NCBI GenBank assembly: GCA_013140455.1
Contig: JABFSU010000008.1
Span: 1-56,432 of the forward strand
Reading direction: 5' to 3'
Length of the DNA: 56,432 nucleotides
Source: Nitrospira sp.
Lineage (GTDB): Bacteria; Nitrospirota; Nitrospiria; Nitrospirales; Nitrospiraceae
The notes under the pieces are model-generated. The model ran no database searches. It saw nothing but the letters and a program-made list of their open reading frames with translations, and was not told the DNA's origin. Position numbers and translations under genes: made by a program. Position 1 is the stretch's first letter. Every line of letters starts with the position of its first letter. Positions 44,698 through 51,600 of this stretch are shown here, one piece after another.

Positions 44698-45144
44698 ATG
44701 CATCGTATGAGGCGGTCAATGGTGACAAAGATCATGCAGCGAGCAGCCGACGCACAGCGGATGATAATTCTGGCGCTGGCGTTGACGGCCTGGCTTGCGC
44801 CGAACGCGCGTGCGTTCGGCGGAGAGGTGTGGCCGGCGACCCTCGACCACGAGGGGATGAGCCGCCCGGTGTTCCCGATGGGCGCCATGCCGGATGCATC
44901 AGTCCAGGCGATTGCGGGCACGCACGAGATGCCGGCGATCGACGCGTCACATTTTGTAACACTTTCACCGGAGGAACTCGCGACGATCGCCGGTATGGGC
45001 GTGATGCCGGAGGCGCCGGGGACCCCCACCACAGGGGTCGTACTGTGGGATGAACGACCGCAGGCCCCGGCGGTTGTCGGGGCAAACCTCAGTAGCGGAC
45101 AGCACAATCATCAGACCATCGGTGTGATGATCCAAGGGTTTTAA
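44698..45144 (+). CDS. Small exported protein with a GG-like motif and one repeat (Fap-operon first gene)
   Basis: Exported protein of 148 residues; a named family is not recognised. The signal peptide is RMIILALALTAWLAPNARA (about 21-39). Residues 89-100 read LSPEELATIAGM, fitting the double-glycine leader pattern L(-12) S(-11) E(-8) L(-7) I(-4) G(-2), though the last residue is Met. The C-terminus VVGANLSSGQHNHQTIGVMI resembles one unit of the N/Q repeats in the next four proteins. First gene behind the sigma-54 promoter, it stands where fapA stands in Pseudomonas, but I see no sequence match to FapA. Possible roles are a nucleator, chaperone or processed minor subunit. GAAGGG precedes the ATG. 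Confidence 0.75.
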   Translation: MHRMRRSMVTKIMQRAADAQRMIILALALTAWLAPNARAFGGEVWPATLDHEGMSRPVFPMGAMPDASVQAIAGTHEMPAIDASHFVTLSPEELATIAGMGVMPEAPGTPTTGVVLWDERPQAPAVVGANLSSGQHNHQTIGVMIQGF

Positions 45145-45183
45145 TGAGTCAGCTGACCGGAACGGAAGACGAATGGATTGGGC

Positions 45184-45220
45184 AAAGGAGGTGACGGGCC
45201 TCGTGACCGAGGGCCCCTAA
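45184..45220 (+). promoter_or_regulatory. Strong ribosome site with five-codon frame and hairpin in the operon leader
   Basis: AAAGGAGGTGAC (45184-45195) is a near-perfect complement of the 16S rRNA end. Seven bases later GTG opens a frame of five codons ending TAA at 45220. The same bases form a stem (45196-45203 with 45208-45216, one bulged G) over the GTG. No longer gene uses this site. It may control translation of the first subunit gene downstream, or be the relic of a lost gene. Confidence 0.35.
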
Positions 45221-45280
45221 ACAGGCACAGGGTGGAATCGAGTGAAGGAGAGACGTGAATTGAACCAGAGGAGGATCACA

Positions 45281-46066
45281 ATGCGTACAACGTGGGTTTC
45301 AATCGGAATCATGGCCGGGATCGCCATTATGGCTTCCCCCGTCCGTGCCGAGGTCGTCGTGGTGGGAGAAATCAACAAAGACCGCGATGTCACCGTGACG
45401 GAGACGATCGAGAAGGTCAAGACGGTGCTCATCAACGCAGATGTTGATATCGCGCTGGAAAAGGCGGCGGAGTCCTATGCGCATGTCAACCAGCTCAATC
45501 AGGGCAACGAGGCCTGCGAGAATTGCGCCGAGAAGGCGGATATTCTCAGAGCCGCGGCCAATTACAATTCAGGTGTCCTAAGCGTCAACCAAGCGGCCGG
45601 CAACATGAACAACCAGGGCAATGCCGTGGCGGTGTCGTTCGATCAGCCGGATGCGCAACCGTCGACGGGTCGTGGCTTTGCGGATGCCACAGCGGCGGCG
45701 CACCAGATCATGCTGGAGAACACGATCGATAGCCAGAACATCGGCTTTCGTCGCACGGAGATGACCGGGTCGATGAACTTCAATAACGGCATTGCGCATG
45801 CCAATCAAGCGGCGGGCAACATCAACAACCAGGCGAACAGCGTTTCCGTGGCGGTGTCGCTGGCTCCCGGCGTGGTTCTGTCCGAGGCCGATCTCGGCCA
45901 AGTCAACCGCGGGAACAGCGTGAAGGAAGTTGACGTCAACAAATCTGCGACGATCACGAATTCCCTCAACGGGAACATCGGCATCGTGGGTGTGAACCAA
46001 GCCAGCGGCAACAATGCCAACCAGGCGAACGTGGTGGCGTTTTCCGCCGCGGCGCGGTTTAACTAA
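45281..46066 (+). CDS. Three-repeat N/Q-rich amyloid-like subunit 1 (FapB/FapC-like)
   Basis: Secreted protein of 261 residues with a Sec signal (about 1-23, ending VRA). Three repeats lie at about 97-120, 168-193 and 232-257, each of the form NxGxxxxNQAxGNxNNQxNxVxV (for example VNQAAGNMNNQGNAVAVSF). Linkers separate them; the second has LSEADLGQVNRGNSV, also found in the following paralogues. A CENC motif is at 79-82; Pseudomonas FapB and FapC also carry CxxC, but near the C-terminus. The pattern of three repeats with linkers is that of Fap fibre subunits. Curli repeats differ (S-x5-Q-x-G). GAGGAGG lies 6 nt before ATG 45281. Which subunit nucleates and which forms the fibre cannot be told. 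Confidence 0.82.
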   Translation: MRTTWVSIGIMAGIAIMASPVRAEVVVVGEINKDRDVTVTETIEKVKTVLINADVDIALEKAAESYAHVNQLNQGNEACENCAEKADILRAAANYNSGVLSVNQAAGNMNNQGNAVAVSFDQPDAQPSTGRGFADATAAAHQIMLENTIDSQNIGFRRTEMTGSMNFNNGIAHANQAAGNINNQANSVSVAVSLAPGVVLSEADLGQVNRGNSVKEVDVNKSATITNSLNGNIGIVGVNQASGNNANQANVVAFSAAARFN

Positions 46067-46083
46067 GACGAGGAGGACGAAAT

Positions 46084-46860
46084 ATGAACAAGGTTGTGAC
46101 ATTTACCGTGGCGGCGCTGGCGATGGGCGGAGCAGCTATTGCCCAGGCCGATGTGACGGCGTTGGTCGGGGTGACCAAGGACGTCGTCATCGTCAACAGT
46201 GAGACCATTGAGATCAACAAGACCGTCGGTCTGAATGTGGTCGTCAACCAGAATCTCGACGGCGCGGCGGAGGCTCAGGCCATCGCCAGCGTCACGAATC
46301 TCGATAACGAGTACAATCTAACGGATGCCCGGTACAATTCTTCGTTGTTGAGGTCAGTGCTTGGGCATCAGGGTGTGCTCGGATTGAACCAGGACACCGG
46401 CAACATGGCCAATCAAGCCAACTTGTTGTCGGCCTCGACGACCGGAGTCGAAGGGAACAGGGGCACGTTCGCGAATGCGCAGGCGGAGGCGACCATGAAC
46501 ACCGGCGCCGGCGACAACAAGATCACGAACGTGATCGCGTCATCCACGATGACGGATTCCGTCAACCGCAACAACGGCATCATCGGGGTGAACCAGAGCA
46601 GCGGTAACATGATGAGCCAACTGACGGCGGTGGCGATGGCGATCGGGGCTGAATCCCGGATTGCGTTGTCCGAAGCCGCCTTGGGACAGACCACCAGCGC
46701 ATCCACGTTGACCCTCGACGGGACCCACAGCAGCGCCTCGATCCCCGGCTCGATCAACGGGAACGTCGGGATCATCGGCGTGAATCAATCTAGTGGCAAC
46801 AACGGAAACCAGGCCGTCAACGTCTCCGTTGCCGCGTCGTTCCTTCCCGGAACACGCTAA
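46084..46860 (+). CDS. Three-repeat amyloid-like subunit 2
   Basis: Secreted protein of 258 residues with a signal ending AIAQA (about 22). Repeats lie at about 96-118 (VLGLNQDTGNMANQANLL), 164-188 (IIGVNQSSGNMMSQLTAV) and 226-252 (IIGVNQSSGNNGNQAVNV). The shared block between repeats 2 and 3 is IALSEAALGQ. An N-terminal block LDGAAEAQAIASVTN recurs in subunit 3. There are no Cys. GAGGAGGACGAAAT precedes the ATG. It starts 17 nt after subunit 1 and is probably co-transcribed. Confidence 0.82.
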   Translation: MNKVVTFTVAALAMGGAAIAQADVTALVGVTKDVVIVNSETIEINKTVGLNVVVNQNLDGAAEAQAIASVTNLDNEYNLTDARYNSSLLRSVLGHQGVLGLNQDTGNMANQANLLSASTTGVEGNRGTFANAQAEATMNTGAGDNKITNVIASSTMTDSVNRNNGIIGVNQSSGNMMSQLTAVAMAIGAESRIALSEAALGQTTSASTLTLDGTHSSASIPGSINGNVGIIGVNQSSGNNGNQAVNVSVAASFLPGTR

Positions 46861-46893
46861 GCGCACCGTCAAGGATAAAGGAGGACTACAGAC

Positions 46894-47745
46894 ATGAAGA
46901 CATTACGCATTGCGGCAATCAGCGCGCTCGGCTTGGCGATGGTCGCAGGACCAGCTTTGGCTGAGGACTCGTTTGTGTTCGTCACGAGCGATATTCTGAA
47001 GACCAAGAGCATCTCTGTCACTGAGGACACGTATACCGATAAGTATGCGGACATCCGGGTGAACGGACTGTTCGCTCCGGAAGGCGCGGCGGAGGCGCAG
47101 GCTATCGCCAACGTGACGAATTCGGGAAACAGGGTCACTACCGGTGGGAGCGAGGCCACTCAGGATGTCGAGGCCCATGCGACGATCGACAGCACGGTGG
47201 CCGGTAATAAGGGCATCTTGGGCTTCAACCAGGATGCGGGTAACTCTGTCAACCAGGGCTACAACGTGGCCGTGTCCCTGTCGAACGTGAAGTCGGTGAC
47301 GGATGCGCAGTCGTGGGTTGATCAGCGCAACCAAGAAAACACAGTCAGAGCCACGTCGCATGACTATCTTGATGGTCAAGCCAGCAAGACGGCGACGATG
47401 AAGAATACGATCGGCGCAGACAGCGCCAGTGCGCATCAAGGGCTCATCGGCGTCAACCAGAACGTCGGGAACATGAACAACCAGACCAGCTCGGTGGCGC
47501 TGGCGCTCGGCGTGGGGGCGCAGGTCGCTCTGTCCGAGTCCGCGTTGGGCCAGGTCAACATGGGCAACAAAGTGTACGAAGTCGGCACCATGAAGACGGA
47601 CCTGATTGAAAACGCCATGAACTACAACTTGGGCACGGTTCAGGTCAATCAATCGGCCGGCAACATGAACAACCAGGGCTCGTCGATTGCCATCTCGGCT
47701 ACCGTCGCTCAAGCGACGTTGGTTCCGGCAGTCAGAGGGTTCTAA
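46894..47745 (+). CDS. Three-repeat amyloid-like subunit 3
   Basis: Secreted protein of 283 residues with a signal ending ALA (about 23). Repeats lie at about 105-129 (ILGFNQDAGNSVNQGYNV), 181-206 (LIGVNQNVGNMNNQTSSV) and 245-271 (TVQVNQSAGNMNNQGSSI). The shared VALSESALGQVNMGNKV lies between repeats 2 and 3, and EGAAEAQAIANVTN near the N-terminus matches subunit 2. The first linker is longest here, with a charged stretch DAQSWVDQRNQENTV. No Cys. A GC-rich hairpin follows the stop codon. AAAGGAGG precedes the ATG. Confidence 0.82.
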   Translation: MKTLRIAAISALGLAMVAGPALAEDSFVFVTSDILKTKSISVTEDTYTDKYADIRVNGLFAPEGAAEAQAIANVTNSGNRVTTGGSEATQDVEAHATIDSTVAGNKGILGFNQDAGNSVNQGYNVAVSLSNVKSVTDAQSWVDQRNQENTVRATSHDYLDGQASKTATMKNTIGADSASAHQGLIGVNQNVGNMNNQTSSVALALGVGAQVALSESALGQVNMGNKVYEVGTMKTDLIENAMNYNLGTVQVNQSAGNMNNQGSSIAISATVAQATLVPAVRGF

Positions 47746-47756
47746 TCGGTCATCCG

Positions 47757-47787
47757 GTCGGGCGGGAGCCTTGCGCTCCCGCCCGAC
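47757..47787 (+). terminator. 13-bp intercistronic hairpin
   Basis: GTCGGGCGGGAGC and GCTCCCGCCCGAC pair perfectly over the loop CTTGC, right after subunit 3. No T-run follows, so it is more likely to stabilise the upstream mRNA or attenuate than to end transcription fully. That would favour expression of subunits 1-3 over subunit 4 and the export genes. Its core GGCGGGAGC recurs in the hairpin at 49882-49919. Confidence 0.6.
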
Positions 47788-47825
47788 TCTCCGGGTGGGT
47801 TGTGCAAAGGGATTTAAAGGGATTT

Positions 47826-48626
47826 ATGGACGGACGAGACAGAGGACTCACATCGTTGATGCGGTGGCAAGTCATGGCCGGGGCCATGATTGTGTCGTTT
47901 GGGTGTCTGGGCTTCGGATTGGACGCCGTTGCGCAGGTTTCGGGGTCCGGAGGCCTCTCAACTGGTACAACGAGTTCCAGTACCATTGTAGTGGAAACGG
48001 AAGAGATCCATTTGGCCGGCACAGGCGTCGTGTCCAGTACGACAGTGGCTGCGCAAGTCATCGCCGACAATCAGATCGAACAACTCGGCGTCATCGGCAG
48101 GGTGTTGCTGCAGGATGCCTTTCACGGCAACGCCGGAATTGTGAACGTGAACCAGGAAGCCGGCAACGTGAACAACCAGGCCAATGTGCGGGTCCTGGCA
48201 TTCATGGCGACGGAAGTCGGGTCGATCATCGGGGCCTTGAATCTGGCGGTTTCTCAGAACCTGACGAACAACACGGTCGTGTCGGACGGGGGCGAGCGCA
48301 GCACGCGCATCGCCAACAGTTTCGGCAATGCGGCCGGCATCGTGGGGGTCAATCAAACCGCCGGGAACGCCAATAATCAGCTCAACGTTCTGGGGATGGC
48401 GGTCGGCGACACGCTGGGGCCGGATGCGTTGCCGATCAACGATACGACGCTCGGGCAGGTGTCCAGCGGCAAACGGGACGCGCCGGTCAATAATAGCGCT
48501 CGCGCGGATGTGATCGAGAATTCATTTAGTAATTTTCGCGGGATTGCGCAAGTCAATCAGTCGTCGGGCGATCTGAATTCGGTCGGCAATGTCTTAGGTG
48601 TTTCGTTTCAGGTTTTCAACCGGTAA
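47826..48626 (+). CDS. Three-repeat amyloid-like subunit 4
   Basis: Secreted protein of 266 residues with a long signal (WQVMAGAMIVSFGCLGFGLDAVAQ). Repeats lie at about 101-127 (IVNVNQEAGNVNNQANVRV), 167-193 (IVGVNQTAGNANNQLNVLG) and 236-262 (IAQVNQSSGDLNSVGNVLG). The third is the most degenerate. The shared linker block is reduced to INDTTLGQVSSG. It is the most diverged of the four and may be a minor or capping subunit (inference). ATG 47826 follows AAAGGG; the leader contains a 10-bp tandem repeat AAAGGGATTT. Confidence 0.78.
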   Translation: MDGRDRGLTSLMRWQVMAGAMIVSFGCLGFGLDAVAQVSGSGGLSTGTTSSSTIVVETEEIHLAGTGVVSSTTVAAQVIADNQIEQLGVIGRVLLQDAFHGNAGIVNVNQEAGNVNNQANVRVLAFMATEVGSIIGALNLAVSQNLTNNTVVSDGGERSTRIANSFGNAAGIVGVNQTAGNANNQLNVLGMAVGDTLGPDALPINDTTLGQVSSGKRDAPVNNSARADVIENSFSNFRGIAQVNQSSGDLNSVGNVLGVSFQVFNR

Positions 48627-48634
48627 GGAGTTCC

Positions 48635-49315
48635 ATGAAGGCTTGCTTCGTCGTTGCGATGCTGATCTGGGCCGTCTGCGCGGATTCCGCCTGGGCGAAT
48701 CCTCCGATTCCACTGCCGGGCGGGTCGATGCTGGCCAATGTTCCGGTCAAGAGCCTCGTCGAACTCCGGTTTCAGAATATCGAACGGCAGGCCTACGACA
48801 TCAGTTGCGGGGCCGCCGCGATGGCGACGCTGCTCAAGTACTATTATCAGGAAGATGTTCGTGAGCAGAGTCTCGTCGATGCGATGATCGCGGTGGGCGA
48901 CAAGGACAAGATCCAGCAGGAGGGGTTCTCGCTGTTGGAAATGAAACGGTTTGCCGAGCAGCGGGGATATGTGGCCAACGGATATCGTATTAGTGACGTA
49001 CAGAAGCTGGCCAATCTCAAGATCCCGTATGTGGCGTTGGTCAACGTTCGTGGGTATGCGCATTTCGTGATCGTCAAGGGAATTGCAGACGGGGAAGTCT
49101 TCATTGCCGATCCGGCCTACGGCAATCGCTCCCGGACGCTCGAAAGTTTTGCCAATGAATGGAACGGTGTCATCCTGGTCATTTTGCATTCGAGCCGGGA
49201 GGGGAACAGCGACTTTACGATGGACACACTGCCTAAGGCGTCGATGGGGCAGGTGGTGCCGATTATTCAGCGGTTAGGCAGCGCTATCTGGCCACGAGGG
49301 GCTGCCGAGTATTGA
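48635..49315 (+). CDS. C39-type cysteine peptidase (FapD-like)
   Basis: Exported 226-residue papain-like peptidase with a signal of about 22 residues. Catalytic Cys58 is in YDISCGAAAMATLL, His143 in GYAHFVIVKG, and Asp159 in FIADPAYG; Gln52 fits the oxyanion position. In bacteriocin exporters C39 domains cut after double-glycine leaders. As a stand-alone exported protein between amyloid subunits and a barrel gene, this matches FapD, which is needed for Fap fibre formation in Pseudomonas. Candidate substrates with the leader pattern are encoded at 44698 and 49376. AAGGAG lies 6 nt before the ATG. It begins 8 nt after subunit 4. Confidence 0.9.
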   Translation: MKACFVVAMLIWAVCADSAWANPPIPLPGGSMLANVPVKSLVELRFQNIERQAYDISCGAAAMATLLKYYYQEDVREQSLVDAMIAVGDKDKIQQEGFSLLEMKRFAEQRGYVANGYRISDVQKLANLKIPYVALVNVRGYAHFVIVKGIADGEVFIADPAYGNRSRTLESFANEWNGVILVILHSSREGNSDFTMDTLPKASMGQVVPIIQRLGSAIWPRGAAEY

Positions 49316-49375
49316 TAAGACGTGAAACAGCAAGTTCTCGATCGATAATGTCTTGATCGTTTGGAGGGAGAGAGC

Positions 49376-49846
49376 ATGTTGAAGCAGGTGAGTATGTGGA
49401 TGTTGGCCATGATGCTCGGAGCCGTTCCCGCGGCCGTCGCCGGCCCGCTGCACGATCTGTTGCCGTCTGATGAGTGGGCGACTCCGTTGTCTGAGCCGGA
49501 AATGGCCGGGATCCGTGGAGGATTCAACGGGCTGGCGTTCAACGTGATGTTCTCGGGATACTATACAAATGTCGGTCAGGTCGAAGGGAGTCTGGCTGTG
49601 GATACGACCGGTACGCTGACGACCGGGCCTGTGCCGACCCCGACTCCATCTGCCACTGTGCAAAACGGGCAGGTGAACATTTCAACGAGCGTCGGGAACT
49701 TTAACGGCTCCAGCGGCATTTTCCAGATTACGCAGGTGCCGGGGAATTTCAACGTCGTGAATAACAATCTATTCGTGCAGATTGCGATGGTGAATCTCCA
49801 GCCGGGTAGCCGGCTTCCGAGTCTGGCGGACTTGTTCAGACCTTGA
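49376..49846 (+). CDS. Exported small protein with a canonical double-glycine motif (FapE position)
   Basis: A 156-residue protein with a Sec signal (about 1-22). Residues 38-49 are LSEPEMAGIRGG, which match the C39 leader consensus at every key site: L-12, S-11, E-8, M-7, I-4, G-2, G-1. It sits after the signal peptide, so any cut would occur in the periplasm. The C-terminal half has a repeat-like NGSSGIFQITQVPGNFNVVN, close to the subunit repeats. The gene lies between the peptidase and the barrel gene, as fapE does. I see no direct sequence match to FapE. GGAGGGAG precedes the ATG. Confidence 0.72.
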   Translation: MLKQVSMWMLAMMLGAVPAAVAGPLHDLLPSDEWATPLSEPEMAGIRGGFNGLAFNVMFSGYYTNVGQVEGSLAVDTTGTLTTGPVPTPTPSATVQNGQVNISTSVGNFNGSSGIFQITQVPGNFNVVNNNLFVQIAMVNLQPGSRLPSLADLFRP

Positions 49847-49881
49847 GCGTCTTGTCATCGTATCGGATTTCTATCGTGCGC

Positions 49882-49919
49882 GCTCCCGCCGGTTTTCCCT
49901 TCGGAGGCTTGGCGGGAGC
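49882..49919 (+). terminator. 9-bp hairpin before the barrel gene
   Basis: GCTCCCGCC and GGCGGGAGC pair perfectly over a 20-nt loop, with CTTTGG after. A weak terminator or attenuator between the double-glycine protein and the barrel gene. A weak GG-N10-GC site (49957-49970) could give the barrel gene its own start. The same core sequence occurs in the hairpin at 47757. The rest of 49847-50116 holds nothing else. Confidence 0.45.
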
Positions 49920-50116
49920 CTTTGGATGATCTCCTTCAATACCTCCGGTTGTCGGCGGGACTTTTCCTGCCGGTTGCCGCTTGTGCCGCGCCTGCTCCGT
50001 GGCGAAGTCCGGCTTTTTTCTTGATCACTCCTTGATCTGTGATAGATCTAACGGCACAGGTCCGGCGAGTGGAATCTTGCCGCCGTGACATCTCTTTGAA
50101 TCCAGGAGGGTCCGCT

Positions 50117-51436
50117 TTGAGTTCACTTCCGGTGCTTCGTTATGTGCGTGCCGCCCTATGCAGTCTCAGTTCAATTCTTGCCGTATGCGCCGGGACCGTT
50201 CCGCTCCTTTCGCTCCCGGCCGAGGCCGCTCAGACACTCGTGGGCCAAAGTCCGGTTTCGCAGCCGCCGAATGCCTTGCCTGTTCCCCAGGGGCCGGAGT
50301 CGATCGGCGACGGCGCAACTTCCGGGCCTGCGCTGCCTGTGCCGTCGGCTCCGCAGCCGCTCGATGCGCCCCCCTCATCGCAAGGGCCGGAACCGATGAA
50401 CTCGGGCGCGCTGAGCGCGCCGATGGCTCCGTTGAAGGCGCTGTCATCGTCGGTCATGAGTGAGCCGGAGCGGCCCAAATCTGAAAAGCCCATCGACCAG
50501 CTTTCCCTTTCCCGAGGGGCCATTCTGCTGCCCAAAGGCATGCTGCAAGTGGAGCCGTTCGCGGACTACACGCGCATCTCGTCCGATCGCGTCGCCATCA
50601 ACGGATTTTCGGTATTCGAAGCCATCGTGGTCGGGACCATCCGGGTCGATCGCGTGTTCCGCGACATTTACACGACCGGAGTCAATGTTCGGTACGGACT
50701 GCTCAACCGGCTTCAACTGGAAGCCCGCGTACCATACGTGTACCGGCAGGATCGGGAGTTGACCGGAATCGGTACCACTCAGGAAGCCGACCGCACCATC
50801 CACCACGCCGACATCGGCGATGTGGAAGGCTCGCTGGTTTACCAAGCGGTGATCGGCACGGATGTGTTGCCTGACGTCCTGCTGCGGCTCAAGGGCCGCG
50901 TCCCCACGGGGACCGATTCATTCGAAGTCCCGACGACCATCGGACAGGGGGGCGAGGTCCGGCTGTTGAAGACCCCGACGGGGAACGGCTTTTATACCGT
51001 AGCGCCCGGCATTCAAATGGTCTGGCGCACGGACCCGGTCGTCTATTACGTGGGTGGAAATCTTCTGATGAATCTGGAGCGCAATGTCGGCGGCGCGGTC
51101 GGCATCGTGACGCCGGGCAATACGACGGAGTTTTTTTTCGGTTTGAACCTCTCGGTCAGCGAACGGGTCTCGCTGAACATGACGTTCTACGATTCGTGGA
51201 CCGATAATACGCGCCAGAACGGCAGACGGATCGCCGGGACCTCCTTCAACAGCGGGCTGCTGTTACTCGGTACCGCGTTGTCGCTGAATCCCACCACGAC
51301 GCTTCTGGTGACCGGGGGGATCGGGATCACGAAGGAGTCGCCTGACTTCCAGCTGGTCGTCAGCCTGCCCTTGACGTTCAGATTGCCGAGTGCCTTGCAA
51401 CTGCCGGACAAGCTGCCCTGGCTGTCCGGATCCTGA
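50117..51436 (+). CDS. Outer-membrane beta-barrel protein (FapF-like exporter)
   Basis: A 439-residue outer-membrane protein with a signal (LCSLSSILAVCAGTVPLLSLPAEA). About 100 residues of Pro/Ser-rich linker follow (to about residue 130). Then come alternating beta strands to the C-terminus: ISRGAI-like start, GVNVRYGLLNRLQLEARVPYVY, LLRLKGRVPTGTDSF, YYVGGNLLMNL, ERVSLNMTFYDSW, TTLLVTGGIGI. FapF, the Fap subunit exporter, also has an N-terminal periplasmic segment before its barrel; here no coiled coil is obvious. TTG 50117 is chosen because AGGAGG stands 7 nt before it; GTG 50039 gives 26 unlikely extra residues. Eight consecutive T bases encode the FFF at 51131-51138. Confidence 0.78.
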   Translation: MSSLPVLRYVRAALCSLSSILAVCAGTVPLLSLPAEAAQTLVGQSPVSQPPNALPVPQGPESIGDGATSGPALPVPSAPQPLDAPPSSQGPEPMNSGALSAPMAPLKALSSSVMSEPERPKSEKPIDQLSLSRGAILLPKGMLQVEPFADYTRISSDRVAINGFSVFEAIVVGTIRVDRVFRDIYTTGVNVRYGLLNRLQLEARVPYVYRQDRELTGIGTTQEADRTIHHADIGDVEGSLVYQAVIGTDVLPDVLLRLKGRVPTGTDSFEVPTTIGQGGEVRLLKTPTGNGFYTVAPGIQMVWRTDPVVYYVGGNLLMNLERNVGGAVGIVTPGNTTEFFFGLNLSVSERVSLNMTFYDSWTDNTRQNGRRIAGTSFNSGLLLLGTALSLNPTTTLLVTGGIGITKESPDFQLVVSLPLTFRLPSALQLPDKLPWLSGS

Positions 51437-51510
51437 CGGGGTTGTGGCACGGCCCCCTGTAAGGGAAGCGAGGGGAGGCCCGTGATTTCGACAGGGATCT
51501 TTGACGGTGA

Positions 51511-51552
51511 ACAGAACGGCGACCGGGACCGTAGGCCCGGTCGCCGTTCTGT
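51511..51552. terminator. Strong bidirectional terminator
   Basis: A perfect 17-bp stem (ACAGAACGGCGACCGGG with its complement) closes over an 8-nt loop, followed by TTGTCT on the plus strand. It lies between the end of the barrel gene and the convergent substrate-binding gene, and should end transcripts from both sides. Confidence 0.85.
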
Positions 51553-51600
51553 TGTCTGCCCCCGAAGAATGTCTTTCGGAACCGGTTTTGCCGGAAGGGC

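Noticed and set aside
45578-47712. Long frames on the minus strand opposite the amyloid-like subunits
   Set aside because: They mirror the NNQ repeats as Val/Leu/His-rich strings, lack ribosome sites, and disappear if the clear plus-strand genes are accepted.
45281-48626. Curli (CsgA/CsgB) as the identity of the repeat proteins
   Set aside because: Curli repeats follow S-x5-Q-x-G-x-x-N-x-A-x3-Q, and no CsgG, CsgE or CsgF gene is present; a C39 peptidase and a barrel gene point to a Fap-type system.
51131-51138. Run of eight T bases in the barrel gene as a phase-variation tract
   Set aside because: Eight is short for slippage and it encodes a plausible Phe-rich strand; noted but not enough to claim.
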